64,000 bases of DNA from an uncultured Clostridia bacterium (GCA_948735595.1 CAPXSA010000027.1:9113-73112), one strand, 5' to 3'. Positions 35,630-45,253 are shown, counted from the first letter of the stretch. Numbers and translations are program-made. The notes: generated by a model not told the origin, from the letters alone.

Positions 35630-37342
35630 CTATTTAATATAGAGTAAAACTCGGAAACCGTGACAAATTGCCGTTCTCACTCAAACCATTCATTCGACGC
35701 TGAGCTGCATAATGTTTATTAAGAAACGTTTCAATATCAGAGACACCGTATTTAGCTCCGCAACCGCCACGATTTACCAGGAAAAGCTCGTTTAGAATCT
35801 TGTTATAGCAAACTTCTGTAGTATATTCATAACAGTTTGAAGCCATTCCATTGATATGACATTCTTCGTCACTATCCATTCCAATAAGATTAGCTACTCC
35901 GGCTTCCTGAAATTCCGTTTATTTGCATAATTACTATTTTTAGAAAATTTTTGAATAAAAACAATTGCTGTATCCCATGCATAGCTATTAACTAGGTCAC
36001 TTTCTATATAGAGACTATTATACATATTCCTTGCATAATAGGCTGCTTTGGGGTGTGTTGGAAGTAGTGCCTGCTTTCTAGTCTGAGATAATGCCTTTCC
36101 ATTTTGTCCTTCTCCTGCTTCATATCTCGCCAAATAGTACCCACCATTTTTTTTCGTGTTTTCAATAAATTGCTCTAAATTCTTTGCTATCGAGTCTTTT
36201 AATGTGTCACTTTGTGTCAATTCTTGTATATAATTATACCCATTAATATCAAAAAAAACATCTACTAATTTTCTAAATTCATCTGCATCTTGGTGCTTAG
36301 TTGGTGTTCCATTTTTTGTATCAAATGTATACCTTCCAAGCCTAATATCATCTGCTGGCTTACTTGTTCCAGTTGAGACTGAGTCTACTGGTACCCATAC
36401 AAATTCATTTTCTTCTCTATCTTGTATTACTATTCCTTGTGTTACTTTTGTTCCTTCACTGGTTAGTACTTTAAAATCTCCTGGTACTGTAATTAAATTT
36501 CCATTCTCATCTTTTGCTACTGTATTTTGTGTTTGAAAATCCATTAGTGTTGCTACATCTGGTGCATTTTCTACTATTGTTACTTCACATGTTTTACTTA
36601 AATTACTTCCATCCGTTGCTTTCACTGTTATTGTAGCTGTTCCTGCATTCTTTGCTGTTACCACTCCTTTATTATCTACTGTTGCAATACTTGTATCGCT
36701 ACTGCTCCATTCAAATTCTTGACTTGCTGTTGCTTCTGGTTTTGCTGTTGCAGTTAACCACCTTGTATAATCTTTTGCTATTCTGGCTCTTACTGAATTA
36801 ATTTCTAATTCTGTTGCTACCTCAGATACTCTTACATTACATGTTTTGGAATAACTTCCATAAGTTACTGTTATTGCCACTGTTCCAGCTTGCTCTTTTG
36901 CTGTTACATTTACTGTGTTTGTCTCATTATCTACTATAACTGTTGCAATTTCTTCATTTTCACTGATTGCTGTTAAGGTTATTGTCGTTCCTTCTCCATC
37001 ATTTGAAACTTCACTTGGTGTTCTGTCTATTGTTACTCCTCCACCATTAAAACTCATTTTATAATATTTTCCTTCTACTACTGCGTAATAAGTATATGGT
37101 TCACTTGGTCCTTCTAAGGTTACTTTTATAGGCTTTGTTTTGCCTTTTCCTAAGTCCATACTTTCTTTATCTAATGATATACCAGTGATTTTATTAGCAC
37201 TTACTGCCACTTGCTCTATTTTTTCTCCGTCATTTCTTAACTCCTCTACTATTTGTTGCATAGTTGGTTTTTCATTTGATGGGAAAATGACACAAGAAAA
37301 CTTAGCCGAATTAGTAGATGTTTCAACTGCTTTAATTGGCAA
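35630..37342 (-). pseudogene. Ig-like/FGE-like surface protein, 5'-truncated, three +1 shifts at CGG
   Basis: Large protein with bacterial Ig-like repeats (SDTSIATVDNKGVVTAKNAG is a BIG2 block) and a C-terminal formylglycine-generating-enzyme-like domain. The reading frame meets CGG at 35915-35917 (NYANK|), 35899-35901 (ISGS|) and 35658-35660 (GNLS|), all complement. Skipping the C each time restores GISGS, then GVANLIGMDSDEECHINGMA, then GFRVLLYIK and a stop at 35630; that last string is the usual end of this domain. The 5' end is lost: from about 37282 the frame runs antisense through an XRE fragment, and the expected signal or prepilin N-terminus is absent. It is either a dead gene or a silent cassette. 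Confidence 0.75.
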
Positions 37343-37466
37343 TTTAGAGAGCGAAAAAATTTCGCAAGGTATTAGTGTGATTACTTTATGGAAAATCAGT
37401 AAAGCCTTGGAAATACCTATTGAAAAATTATTTGAAGATCCCTCAAAAAGAAGGAAGATTAGCTAA
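37281..37466 (+). pseudogene. XRE regulator, N-terminally truncated
   Basis: About 60 residues, MTQENLAELVDVSTALIGNL then SVITLWKISKALEIPIEKLF, a helix-turn-helix domain lacking its first helix. Its left boundary coincides with the truncated end of the opposite-strand Ig-type gene, as if one deletion removed the start of two divergent genes. Confidence 0.65.
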
Positions 37467-37469
37467 TTT

Positions 37470-38744
37470 CTAATCTTCCCATTCTAATTCATAATCTGAA
37501 ATTTGTACCCAGTCTCCATCTTTAATCCCTAACTCTTTTAATCTTTGATTAATTCCCATTTCATTTAACCTTCTATGGAAATAGTGTAAAGATTCATTAT
37601 CTGCTAGATTGACTGTCCTCATTAATTTTTCTACTGCTAATCCTGAAACAACATATACTCCTTCTTCTTTTTTGACACTGATTTCCTCTTCTTCTTGTAA
37701 AGTATATATCTTTTCTTCTTTTTGAATTTCTACTAAGTCTTCTTTTGGTAAAGTCTTTAGTACTTCTGAAACTCGTATCATTAATTCTTTAACGCCTTGT
37801 TTTGTTGCAGCGGATATTTTGTAAATTTCCAAACCTTTCTCTTTCGCCATTTTTTCTAATTCTTGGTATAAAGTTTCATCTTGCATACTATCCACTTTAT
37901 TGGCTACTACAATTTGTTTCCTTTTGCTTAATTTTTCGCTATATTTCTTTAATTCTTCATTGATTGTATTAAAGTCTTGTACTGGATTTCTTCCTTCAAT
38001 TCCTGATACATCAATTACATGAAGTAATAATCTAGTTCTTTCAATGTGACGTAGGAATTGGATGCCAAGCCCTATTCCTTGACTTGCTCCTTCAATAATA
38101 CCCGGAATATCGGCAATAATAAAACTGTCACCATATTCACCTTTTACTACTCCTAAATTAGGCTCTAAGGTGGTAAAATGATAATCTGCAATTTTAGGAG
38201 TTGCATCTGTTACTACTGATAATAAAGTAGACTTGCCTACATTTGGAAATCCAAGTAATCCTACATCTGCTAATAGCTTTAATTCTAAAATGAATTCTTT
38301 TTCTTCTCCTTTTTCGCCTTCTTGTGAAAAGCGTGGAGCCTGTCTAGTAGAAGTGGCAAAATGAGAATTCCCTTTACCTCCTCTACCACCTGCTAATATT
38401 AGTTCTTTCTGTCCTAATTCAGATAAGTCTGCTAATACTTTTCCTGTATTACTATCTTTTACAATCGTTCCTAAAGGTACTTTAATTACCAAGTCTTCAC
38501 CACTTTTTCCAAATCTGTGAGCACCCTCTCCACTTTTTCCATTTTCAGCTTTAAATTTCTTTTGATAGCGGAAATCAATTAAAGTATTTCTATCTGGATC
38601 CACTTCAAAATAGACACTTCCACCTTTCCCACCATCTCCACCATCAGGTCCACCTGCTGCCACATATTTTTCTCTACGAAAAGAAACGGCACCATCGCCA
38701 CCATTTCCTGCTTTTGCAATTATTTTCACGTAATCTGTAAACAC
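37470..38744 (-). CDS. obg: GTPase Obg/CgtA
   Basis: Essential GTPase of 50S assembly and stress control. Glycine-rich Obg fold (AAGGPDGGDGGKGGSVYFEV), G-domain GFPNVGKSTLLS, DIPGIIEGASQGIGLG, and a C-terminal OCT domain of about 70 residues ending ISDYELEWED. Length 424. Confidence 0.97.
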   Translation of the reverse strand: MFTDYVKIIAKAGNGGDGAVSFRREKYVAAGGPDGGDGGKGGSVYFEVDPDRNTLIDFRYQKKFKAENGKSGEGAHRFGKSGEDLVIKVPLGTIVKDSNTGKVLADLSELGQKELILAGGRGGKGNSHFATSTRQAPRFSQEGEKGEEKEFILELKLLADVGLLGFPNVGKSTLLSVVTDATPKIADYHFTTLEPNLGVVKGEYGDSFIIADIPGIIEGASQGIGLGIQFLRHIERTRLLLHVIDVSGIEGRNPVQDFNTINEELKKYSEKLSKRKQIVVANKVDSMQDETLYQELEKMAKEKGLEIYKISAATKQGVKELMIRVSEVLKTLPKEDLVEIQKEEKIYTLQEEEEISVKKEEGVYVVSGLAVEKLMRTVNLADNESLHYFHRRLNEMGINQRLKELGIKDGDWVQISDYELEWED

Positions 38745-38772
38745 TGTTTTAGTTCCTTTCTATATACCTAAA

Positions 38773-39789
38773 TCACTCAAAATAATTTAACTTCATTGCC
38801 TCTTTTACTTTCTTCATAGTCTCTTTTGCAGTTTGTCTTGTCTTTTCAGTTCCTTCTTTCAAAATCTTTTCTACTAGTTCTGGATGTTCTTCATAGTATT
38901 TTCTTTTTTCTCTAATTGGCTCTAGAAATTGATTTACATTTTTGGCTAATTGTTTCTTACAAGCTACACAGCCTCTTGCTCCCGCTTTGCATTCTTCGCA
39001 AACACATTTTACTTCTTCATTTGTGCTAAATAGTTTATGATAATATGCTACCATGCATACATCAGGATGCCCTGGGTCATCCTTTTTTATTCTTGCAGGG
39101 TCTGTTACTGCACTCATAATTTTTTTGTTTACTTCTTCCTCTGTATCTGCCAAATAAATAGCATTTCCTAAAGATTTTCCCATCTTGTCATTGCCATCTA
39201 GTCCTTTGATTCTTTTGTATTGAGATAATACTGGCTCAGGTTCTTCTAAAATCTCACCATAAATACTGTTGAATTTTCTTACAATTTCTCTACATTGTTC
39301 AATTAATGGTAGTTGATCTTCTCCTACAGGTACAACTGTTCCCTCCACCACTGTAATATCTGCAGCTTGGCTTACTGGATATCCTAAAAATCCATAAGTA
39401 ACACTTTCTCCAAAAACTTCTTTTTTCTGTGCTATCTCTGTTTTAACAGTAGGGTTTCTTTCTAGCCTAGCAATTGTTACTAGGTTAGAATAAAATACTG
39501 TTAGTTCTGCAGTTTCAGGTATCATAGACTGAATATATATGGTTGTTTTCTCGGGATCAATACCAATGGATAAATAGTCCAATATTACTTCTTTTACATT
39601 TTTTCTTACCTTTTCAGGATTATCAAAATTATCTGTTAATGCTTGCACATCTGCAATTAATATATATGGATCATATTTCCCACTATTTTGCATTTCTACT
39701 CTTGTTTTTAGTGAACCGAAATAGTGACCAATATGCAATTTTCCTGTTGGTCTATCACCTGTTAACATACGTTTTTTCTTTTCTTCCAT
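38773..39789 (-). CDS. trpS: Tryptophanyl-tRNA synthetase
   Basis: Class I synthetase charging tRNA-Trp. HIGH motif HIGHYFGS at 19-22 and KMSKS-like KMGKSLGNA. A Cys cluster (CVCEECKAGARGCVACKK) in the anticodon region resembles the metal site of some TrpRS. ATG at 39789 is preferred (AAGGGATG upstream); the frame is open to 39810. Only about 100 bp separates it from rpmA, with its own promoter and no T-box. Confidence 0.95.
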   Translation of the reverse strand: MEEKKKRMLTGDRPTGKLHIGHYFGSLKTRVEMQNSGKYDPYILIADVQALTDNFDNPEKVRKNVKEVILDYLSIGIDPEKTTIYIQSMIPETAELTVFYSNLVTIARLERNPTVKTEIAQKKEVFGESVTYGFLGYPVSQAADITVVEGTVVPVGEDQLPLIEQCREIVRKFNSIYGEILEEPEPVLSQYKRIKGLDGNDKMGKSLGNAIYLADTEEEVNKKIMSAVTDPARIKKDDPGHPDVCMVAYYHKLFSTNEEVKCVCEECKAGARGCVACKKQLAKNVNQFLEPIREKRKYYEEHPELVEKILKEGTEKTRQTAKETMKKVKEAMKLNYFE

Positions 39790-39830
39790 TTTATCATCCC
39801 TTATTCTCATTTTATTTTTCTTGCATATCT

Positions 39831-39859
39831 ATTATACTGGATTTTCCTATAATTTACAA
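39831..39859 (-). promoter_or_regulatory. Promoter of trpS
   Basis: TTGTAA (complement of 39854-39859), 17 bases, TATAAT (complement of 39831-39836). Confidence 0.6.
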
Positions 39860-39874
39860 GGTATAAATTGTAAA

Positions 39875-39908
39875 AACTCTATAGCTAATTGCTATAGAGT
39901 TCTTTTTC
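39875..39908 (-). terminator. Terminator of rplU-rpmA
   Basis: AACTCTATAGC and GCTATAGAGTT stem just after the rpmA stop. Confidence 0.7.
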
Positions 39909-39910
39909 AT

Positions 39911-40186
39911 CTATTTTGCTGTGCTTCCTTCTTCTACTGGATAAACACTAACTTTTTTCTTGTCTCTTCCAAGTCTTTCAAATTTTACTTTTCCTGTTAC
40001 TTTTGCAAATAACGTATCATCACTTCCGATACCTACATTAGTACCCGGATGAATTTTAGTTCCTCTTTGTCTTACTAAGATATTTCCTGCTGGAACAACT
40101 TGCCCATCAGCTCTTTTAAGACCTAAACGTTTTGATTCACTATCTCTTCCGTTCTTAACACTACCTTGACCTTTTTTATGAGCCAT
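39911..40186 (-). CDS. rpmA: 50S ribosomal protein L27, no leader peptide
   Basis: L27 reaches the peptidyl transferase centre with its N-terminus. It starts MAHKKGQGSVKNGRDSESKR, the mature Gly/Lys-rich end. Firmicutes usually have a 9-residue leader removed by the Prp protease, encoded between rplU and rpmA; here leader and prp are both missing. 91 residues. Confidence 0.96.
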   Translation of the reverse strand: MAHKKGQGSVKNGRDSESKRLGLKRADGQVVPAGNILVRQRGTKIHPGTNVGIGSDDTLFAKVTGKVKFERLGRDKKKVSVYPVEEGSTAK

Positions 40187-40287
40187 GCTTTATCTCACTC
40201 CCTTCACATCTTTATTAGGGTATTCTATACCTGAATTTTTCTATCTCTTTTCTACGGTTTACAATCTCACATACGTTCGATTGCATT

Positions 40288-40324
40288 AGTTAGCTGTAAC
40301 TCGCCTTGCTTCGTACAGCTAACT
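40288..40324. repeat. Short hairpin related to the P elements (P3)
   Basis: A perfect 11-bp stem, AGTTAGCTGTA and TACAGCTAACT, whose loop holds AACTCGCCTTGC, a 12-mer also found in P2 (complement). It lies in the rplU-rpmA spacer and touches the rplU stop. Confidence 0.5.
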
Positions 40325-40722
40325 TAATCCTTTTTTGCTGTATCAGCCTTTTTGGTTGCTGGCTTTGCAGATGCTGTTTTTGTTTCAGCTTTATCTTCTG
40401 CTTTTGCGCTAGCTGTTTTAATATTTGTAATTTCTACTTTTGTATATGGTTGTCTATGTCCTTGTGTTCTTCTATAATTCTTTTTAGCCTTATATTTGTA
40501 CACTAAGATTTTTTTACCTTTACCATGAGAAACTACTTTTCCTTCTACTTTAACATCTTTTATATAAGGAGTTCCTACTTCTACTTTTTTGTCATCAGAT
40601 ACTAAAACAACATTATCAAATGTTACTTTTTTACCTTCTTCTACATCTAATTTTTCGAAGAATACAACATCTCCTTTTGTTACTTTGTATTGTCTTCCAC
40701 AGCTTTCAATAATTGCGTACAT
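40324..40722 (-). CDS. rplU: 50S ribosomal protein L21 with Lys/Ala-rich tail
   Basis: L21 binds 23S rRNA. Start ATG at 40722 (MYAIIESCGRQYKVTKGDVV) follows GGAGGTG; an upstream in-frame ATG lies in the leader. The L21 fold ends near residue 103 and is followed by about 30 residues of Lys/Ala/Thr (KTASAKAEDKAETKTASAKP). It heads the rplU-rpmA operon. Confidence 0.95.
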   Translation of the reverse strand: MYAIIESCGRQYKVTKGDVVFFEKLDVEEGKKVTFDNVVLVSDDKKVEVGTPYIKDVKVEGKVVSHGKGKKILVYKYKAKKNYRRTQGHRQPYTKVEITNIKTASAKAEDKAETKTASAKPATKKADTAKKD

Positions 40723-40830
40723 TCTTCGTACACCTCCTATATTTGTATACTCGCTAAGCATAAATAACAAGGCAATTACTTCTATTTTAAGTAATATTTA
40801 GTTGCCCGACTCAGGCGGCTTACAGTTAGA
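40723..40830 (-). promoter_or_regulatory. Possible L21 leader RNA
   Basis: A 5' leader of about 105 nt between the promoter and rplU, with segments GTAAGCCGCCTGAGTCGGGC and GTTATTTATGC. Firmicutes rplU mRNAs often carry an autoregulatory L21 leader; a model search would be needed to confirm it. Confidence 0.4.
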
Positions 40831-40831
40831 T

Positions 40832-40861
40832 AGTATATCATATTTTGCTTTACGCTGTCAA
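40832..40861 (-). promoter_or_regulatory. Promoter of rplU-rpmA
   Basis: TTGACA (complement of 40856-40861), 18 bases, TATACT (complement of 40832-40837). Confidence 0.7.
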
Positions 40862-40912
40862 GTGTTTTAGCTTGTTTTCCTCCTCAATTTTTACAATCTA
40901 CTTTATACACGC

Positions 40913-40941
40913 AAAAGAAGCCGCAGTCTGCGGCCCCTTTT
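40913..40941 (-). terminator. Terminator of cassette C
   Basis: GC-rich stem GCCGCA/TGCGGC extended by AAAAG/CTTTT just past the cassette gene. Confidence 0.75.
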
Positions 40942-40948
40942 GCTTTTC

Positions 40949-41410
40949 TTACTTTCGGTCTTCTACGATGTTGAAGGCTACGACAAGTTCGCTGTTTTCC
41001 TTATCAAAGTAAACATCGAACCCTTTCCTTTCTAATGCTTCAATAAAGGGCATTAGATAAGTGACAATCGCTCTTCCCTCGAAAATACAGCACGTGTAAT
41101 GTTTTTTCTTAAAATCGGCTTTGGCGAAGAATTCCTTGAATTTAGGCATTTTATAATCCTTTGCCAAATCCTGTTTGCAAAGAATCCAATCTATGCCAAA
41201 TTTGAAGGAGTCAAACATGAAATTCTCCACCCGCAAAGTAATGCCTAATTGGGTAGCTTCACTAAAGCTTATCCAATTTTTTTTGCCATATAGGCTCTGT
41301 AGATACTGCCTGACTTCGCTAATAAACTGGTCTGCTCGTTGATCATAAAGTTGTTCTCTGTGAGCATTATTCTCACGAAAAACATTCCGCAACGTATCGA
41401 CATCCACCAC
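40949..41410 (-). CDS. Hypothetical protein, single-gene cassette C
   Basis: A 153-residue protein I do not recognise (VDVDTLRNVFRENNAHREQL, FDSFKFGIDWILCKQDLAKD). GTG start, AAGGAGG ribosome site. It uses CGG twice (residues 8 and 60) and other GC-rich codons, unlike the neighbours. Own promoter and terminator, no operon partners. Probably acquired, like cassettes A and B. Confidence 0.7.
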   Translation of the reverse strand: MVDVDTLRNVFRENNAHREQLYDQRADQFISEVRQYLQSLYGKKNWISFSEATQLGITLRVENFMFDSFKFGIDWILCKQDLAKDYKMPKFKEFFAKADFKKKHYTCCIFEGRAIVTYLMPFIEALERKGFDVYFDKENSELVVAFNIVEDRK

Positions 41411-41467
41411 TGTATCCTCCTTATTTCTTTCCCAAAAGTAACAACTTTATAAAAGGTGTCCTTACAT

Positions 41468-41496
41468 ATTATATCATATTGCGCATACTAAAGCAA
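41468..41496 (-). promoter_or_regulatory. Promoter of cassette C
   Basis: TTGCTT (complement of 41491-41496), 17 bases, TATAAT (complement of 41468-41473). Confidence 0.65.
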
Positions 41497-41503
41497 ACCC
41501 ATA

Positions 41504-44500
41504 CTATTCTACGCTTTTAAGCGACTCTATCATATTAATCTTTTTGAGTGCAAAATAAGTAAGAATATTGACAATTGTTGCAAATAACAAAGTAATCACA
41601 ATTCCATACACATAGCTTGCTAATTTAATTTGTGGATTAAACATAAAAGCATCTAATTCGCAAGTTTTGATAATAAAAGTAGTTAAAAAATTACCACCTA
41701 GTAATCCCGCTAAAATTCCTATTAGTGTTAGTAAAAGGCTTTCTTTCCCTACATATTCATATACTTCTGGGTCATAAAAACCTAATACCTTAATAGTTGC
41801 AAGTTCACGTATTCTTTCACTAATATTGGTATTCGATAAGTTATATAGTACTACTAATGCAAGCAACCCTGCTGCTATAATTAAAACCCATACAACTAAA
41901 GCCATATTATCCATTACTTCAGAAAAGATAGTTGTAGCTACTGAATTGAATTCTACACTAGAGATGTTATCTTTATCTGCTAAAATTGACTTTCCTAAAG
42001 TATTTTCCTGTTCTTCTGATAGTTCTACCGTATTCGCAAAAATTGTATTTAATTTTGCTTCTTCCTGATATAACTGCTTATAAAGCTTTGGTGACATATA
42101 GATATAATGTAGCAAATAATTTTCTGTAATGCCCACTACTTTAGTTTTCACTTCTACTTTATCAGCATTTTTGATGGTAATTTCGTCACCATCGTGAATT
42201 TCCAATAATTTTGCCAATTTTTCTGTAATAATAACCCCTTGTTCATCCAAAGTGTAACTTTGTTCTTTTTGTTTTCGATTACGTAGAACAATAAACTCTT
42301 TTAAATCTTCTACATTTTCAGGCACGACTAGTTGAATACTCTGATTATTCTCGTTTTTTACAATTTCTACAGATTGTCTATTTAATCGAATTGTATCTTG
42401 AATTTCTTTATTCTTGGCTATCTTTTCATAAGCTTTTTTACTTTCTTCTTGTCTTAAATTATCTTTTAATGTAATTTCTACTTGGTGTTTAAAAATATCG
42501 CCATACTGGGTTGGTATCATGCTACCCACAGCATCTCGAAGACCGAAGCCTGCTACAATTAAGGCAGTACATCCTGCCACACCAATAATTGTCATTAAAA
42601 ATCTCTTTTTATAGCGAAATATATTTCTTATCGTTACTTTTTGAGTAAAGTTTAAATGTTTCCATATGAATGGTATTTTTTCTAACAATACTCTTTTCCC
42701 CGGTTTTGGTGCTTTGGGTCTCATTAAAGTTGCAGGTGTAGTAGCTAATGCTTTGATACAAGAATACGCTGTTGCACCTACTGTGCAAATCGATGCTGCT
42801 AAAAGACCTGCAAGTGTAAGTCCTATATCAAAACTTAATACTGGTTCTCCTATGTTATACATCATAGCATACATGTTACAAATAATCTTAGGTATCATAT
42901 AGAAGCCAATACTAACTCCTATGATACTTCCTAACACAGTTGCTAAAGTTGCATAAATTAGATATTTGTTAGCAATCTGTCTTTTACTATAACCTAGCCC
43001 CTTTAAAGTACCAATTTGGACTCTTTGCTCTTCTACCATTCTTGTCATAGAAGTTAAACTAATGAGTGCTGCTACTACAAAGAATACTACTGGGAATACC
43101 TTTGCAATATTGTCAATTCTATCTGAGTCTTGCAAATAGCTAACATACCCTACGTTTTGGTTTCTATCTAAAATATACCATTCTGGCTTTTTGATATCCG
43201 CTAATTTGATTTTAGCATCTTCTAATTTCTCTTGGGCTTCCTTTATTTTTTTGTCTGCTTTTTTTTGCTCTGTTTGTAGTTTTGTTTCATTAGTTTGAAT
43301 TTCGCTTTCTGCTGATGTCAATTCTCTTTGAACTTTTGCAAATTCTTGGTCTGCTGTTTTCTTGCTTGTCTCATATTGTTGCTTTTTTGTATTTAAAGTG
43401 TTCCTTCCTTGTTTTAATAACTGTTCTTGTTCCTCTAATTGCTTTAAAATTTGTTCTTTCTGTTCTGGACTTACAAAATCTAATGTTGCTAACAACTTTT
43501 TCTTTTCCGTTTCAAATAACTTTTCTTTTTCTTGAAGTTCTTTTTCTGCTTTATCTAATTCTGCTTTTCCCTGTGCCAACTGAGCATTGGTCGTTGTTTT
43601 CTGATCTTCTAGTTCTGCTTTTCCACTTCTTACTTGCCTTTTTGCATCTTCTATTTTTTGTTTGGCATCTTTTATTTCTTTTTCTGCTTTTGCCTTTTGA
43701 GTATTTAATTCTTTTTGTGCATCTTGTATTTTTCCATTTGCTTCATCATAAATTTCTTGATATCTTGCTTGTCTTCTCTCTTCTGAAATATCTTCAATAC
43801 TCTGCTTTACTTCTTCTATTTTATCTTCATATTTAGAAGAATATGTCTTTAATTCTTTTGCTCCATCGGCGGTGATATATGCTACTGTTCTGATGTTTGT
43901 ATCAAAGTTTTCAAGTGGAATGTACATATAGTAGCTGATTTTTCCTGAGCCTAATTTGGTCGTTCCTCTATCACTTGAAATATATAGTGGAGAATGTACT
44001 GTTCCTACAATGGTAACTTCCTTTTGTTTTAAAAGCGGTTGGTCTTTGCCATCCTCATCTTGAATATCCTCTACTTCGATTTTAATTTTGTCTCCTATCC
44101 TTTGTTCTGTTCCTGCAAGAAATCTAGGTTCTACTACACATTCTTTGTTGTTCTCTGGAAGTCTTCCTTCTACCACTTTTGCTTTATTAATTTCATTTGA
44201 CAATGTCATTAGCTTTACTACTTCTTCTGTTTCGCCAATATTAACAATAGCATCAGTCGCATAACTTGCTTCTACTTTTTCTACTCCTTCTATTTTTCTT
44301 AACTCTTCTATATCTTTTTCAGTAATTCCAAGTGTGGATAAAACTTGAATGTCCATTGCTTCATATTCATCAAAAGTTTTATCTAGGGTGTTTCTCATAT
44401 CAGGGCTAGTTACTCGAATTCCTGCAAAAAATCCCACGCCTAATAGAACGATTAATAACAAGGAGAGAAATCGTTTAAAAGTATTGGTTATTTCTTTCAC

Positions 44501-44527
44501 AGTATCTTTCATTAAGGCTTTCTTCAT
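41504..44527 (-). CDS. ABC transporter permease, FtsX/MacB type with coiled coil
   Basis: A 1007-residue membrane protein: first membrane segment near 17-36, an extracytoplasmic region with a coiled coil of about 180 residues (about 255-440), a first FtsX domain of three segments, a large extracytoplasmic loop and a second FtsX domain (RELATIKVLGFYDPEVYEYV). It is encoded 24 bp after its ATPase. Likely moves lipids, peptides or transmits force to the wall; substrate unknown. Confidence 0.88.
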   Translation of the reverse strand: MKKALMKDTVKEITNTFKRFLSLLLIVLLGVGFFAGIRVTSPDMRNTLDKTFDEYEAMDIQVLSTLGITEKDIEELRKIEGVEKVEASYATDAIVNIGETEEVVKLMTLSNEINKAKVVEGRLPENNKECVVEPRFLAGTEQRIGDKIKIEVEDIQDEDGKDQPLLKQKEVTIVGTVHSPLYISSDRGTTKLGSGKISYYMYIPLENFDTNIRTVAYITADGAKELKTYSSKYEDKIEEVKQSIEDISEERRQARYQEIYDEANGKIQDAQKELNTQKAKAEKEIKDAKQKIEDAKRQVRSGKAELEDQKTTTNAQLAQGKAELDKAEKELQEKEKLFETEKKKLLATLDFVSPEQKEQILKQLEEQEQLLKQGRNTLNTKKQQYETSKKTADQEFAKVQRELTSAESEIQTNETKLQTEQKKADKKIKEAQEKLEDAKIKLADIKKPEWYILDRNQNVGYVSYLQDSDRIDNIAKVFPVVFFVVAALISLTSMTRMVEEQRVQIGTLKGLGYSKRQIANKYLIYATLATVLGSIIGVSIGFYMIPKIICNMYAMMYNIGEPVLSFDIGLTLAGLLAASICTVGATAYSCIKALATTPATLMRPKAPKPGKRVLLEKIPFIWKHLNFTQKVTIRNIFRYKKRFLMTIIGVAGCTALIVAGFGLRDAVGSMIPTQYGDIFKHQVEITLKDNLRQEESKKAYEKIAKNKEIQDTIRLNRQSVEIVKNENNQSIQLVVPENVEDLKEFIVLRNRKQKEQSYTLDEQGVIITEKLAKLLEIHDGDEITIKNADKVEVKTKVVGITENYLLHYIYMSPKLYKQLYQEEAKLNTIFANTVELSEEQENTLGKSILADKDNISSVEFNSVATTIFSEVMDNMALVVWVLIIAAGLLALVVLYNLSNTNISERIRELATIKVLGFYDPEVYEYVGKESLLLTLIGILAGLLGGNFLTTFIIKTCELDAFMFNPQIKLASYVYGIVITLLFATIVNILTYFALKKINMIESLKSVE

Positions 44528-44551
44528 TTTTCTATACTCTTTTCTATGTAT

Positions 44552-45253
44552 TTACCACTCAATTTGTTCAATTGGTGTTGGATAGCTATTTTTTTGAATA
44601 TCATAAGCAGTTCCATTTTTAAAATGAATTACCCTATCTGCCATTGGTGTTAATGCTTGATTATGAGTAATAATGACAACTGTCATTCCCTCTTTTCTAC
44701 AAGTATCTTGTAACAATTGCAAAATTTGCTTTCCTGTTTTGTAATCTAATGCACCTGTTGGTTCATCACATAACAATAACTTTGGATTTTTCGCAATAGC
44801 CCTTGCAATTGCTACTCTTTGTTGTTCTCCTCCTGATAACTGAGAAGGAAAGTTATTCCTTCTTTCTTCTAGTCCTACCTTTTTTAAAATAGCCTTTGGG
44901 TCTAGTGGATTTTTGCAAATTTGTGTAGCAAGTTCTACATTTTCAATCGCAGTTAGATTTTGTACTAAATTATAGAATTGAAAAACAAACCCAATATCTT
45001 CTCTACGATATTTGATGAGTTCTTTTTCTTTTAAGGAACTAATTTCTTTTCCATCTATGATTACTTTGCCTCGTGTTACAGTATCCATTCCTCCTAGAAT
45101 ATTAAGTGCAGTGGTCTTTCCTGCACCACTAGGACCAACAATAACTGTTAGTTCTCCTTTTTCTATTTCAAAATTGGTATTATCTAATGCTTGTATAAAA
45201 ACTTCTCCCATTTGATAAGCTTTTACTACACTTTTAAATTCAATATATGCCAT
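44552..45253 (-). CDS. ABC transporter ATP-binding protein (LolD/MacB type)
   Basis: A 233-residue nucleotide-binding domain: Walker A GPSGAGKT, signature LSGGEQQRVAIARA, Walker B LLLCDEPTGALD, His switch ITHNQ. The start at 45253 follows GGAGGAAAT; the frame is open 22 codons further. Operon with the large permease. Confidence 0.95.
   Translation of the reverse strand: MAYIEFKSVVKAYQMGEVFIQALDNTNFEIEKGELTVIVGPSGAGKTTALNILGGMDTVTRGKVIIDGKEISSLKEKELIKYRREDIGFVFQFYNLVQNLTAIENVELATQICKNPLDPKAILKKVGLEERRNNFPSQLSGGEQQRVAIARAIAKNPKLLLCDEPTGALDYKTGKQILQLLQDTCRKEGMTVVIITHNQALTPMADRVIHFKNGTAYDIQKNSYPTPIEQIEW

Noticed and set aside
39790..39910. T-box riboswitch upstream of trpS
   Set aside because: Only about 100 bp separates rpmA and trpS, it contains a terminator and a promoter, and no T-box sequence or specifier loop is visible.
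43315..43836. Long plus-strand open frame of 173 codons
   Set aside because: It is the antisense of the coiled-coil region of the ABC permease; Leu/Phe-rich composition reflects the complement of Lys/Glu codons, and there is no ribosome site.
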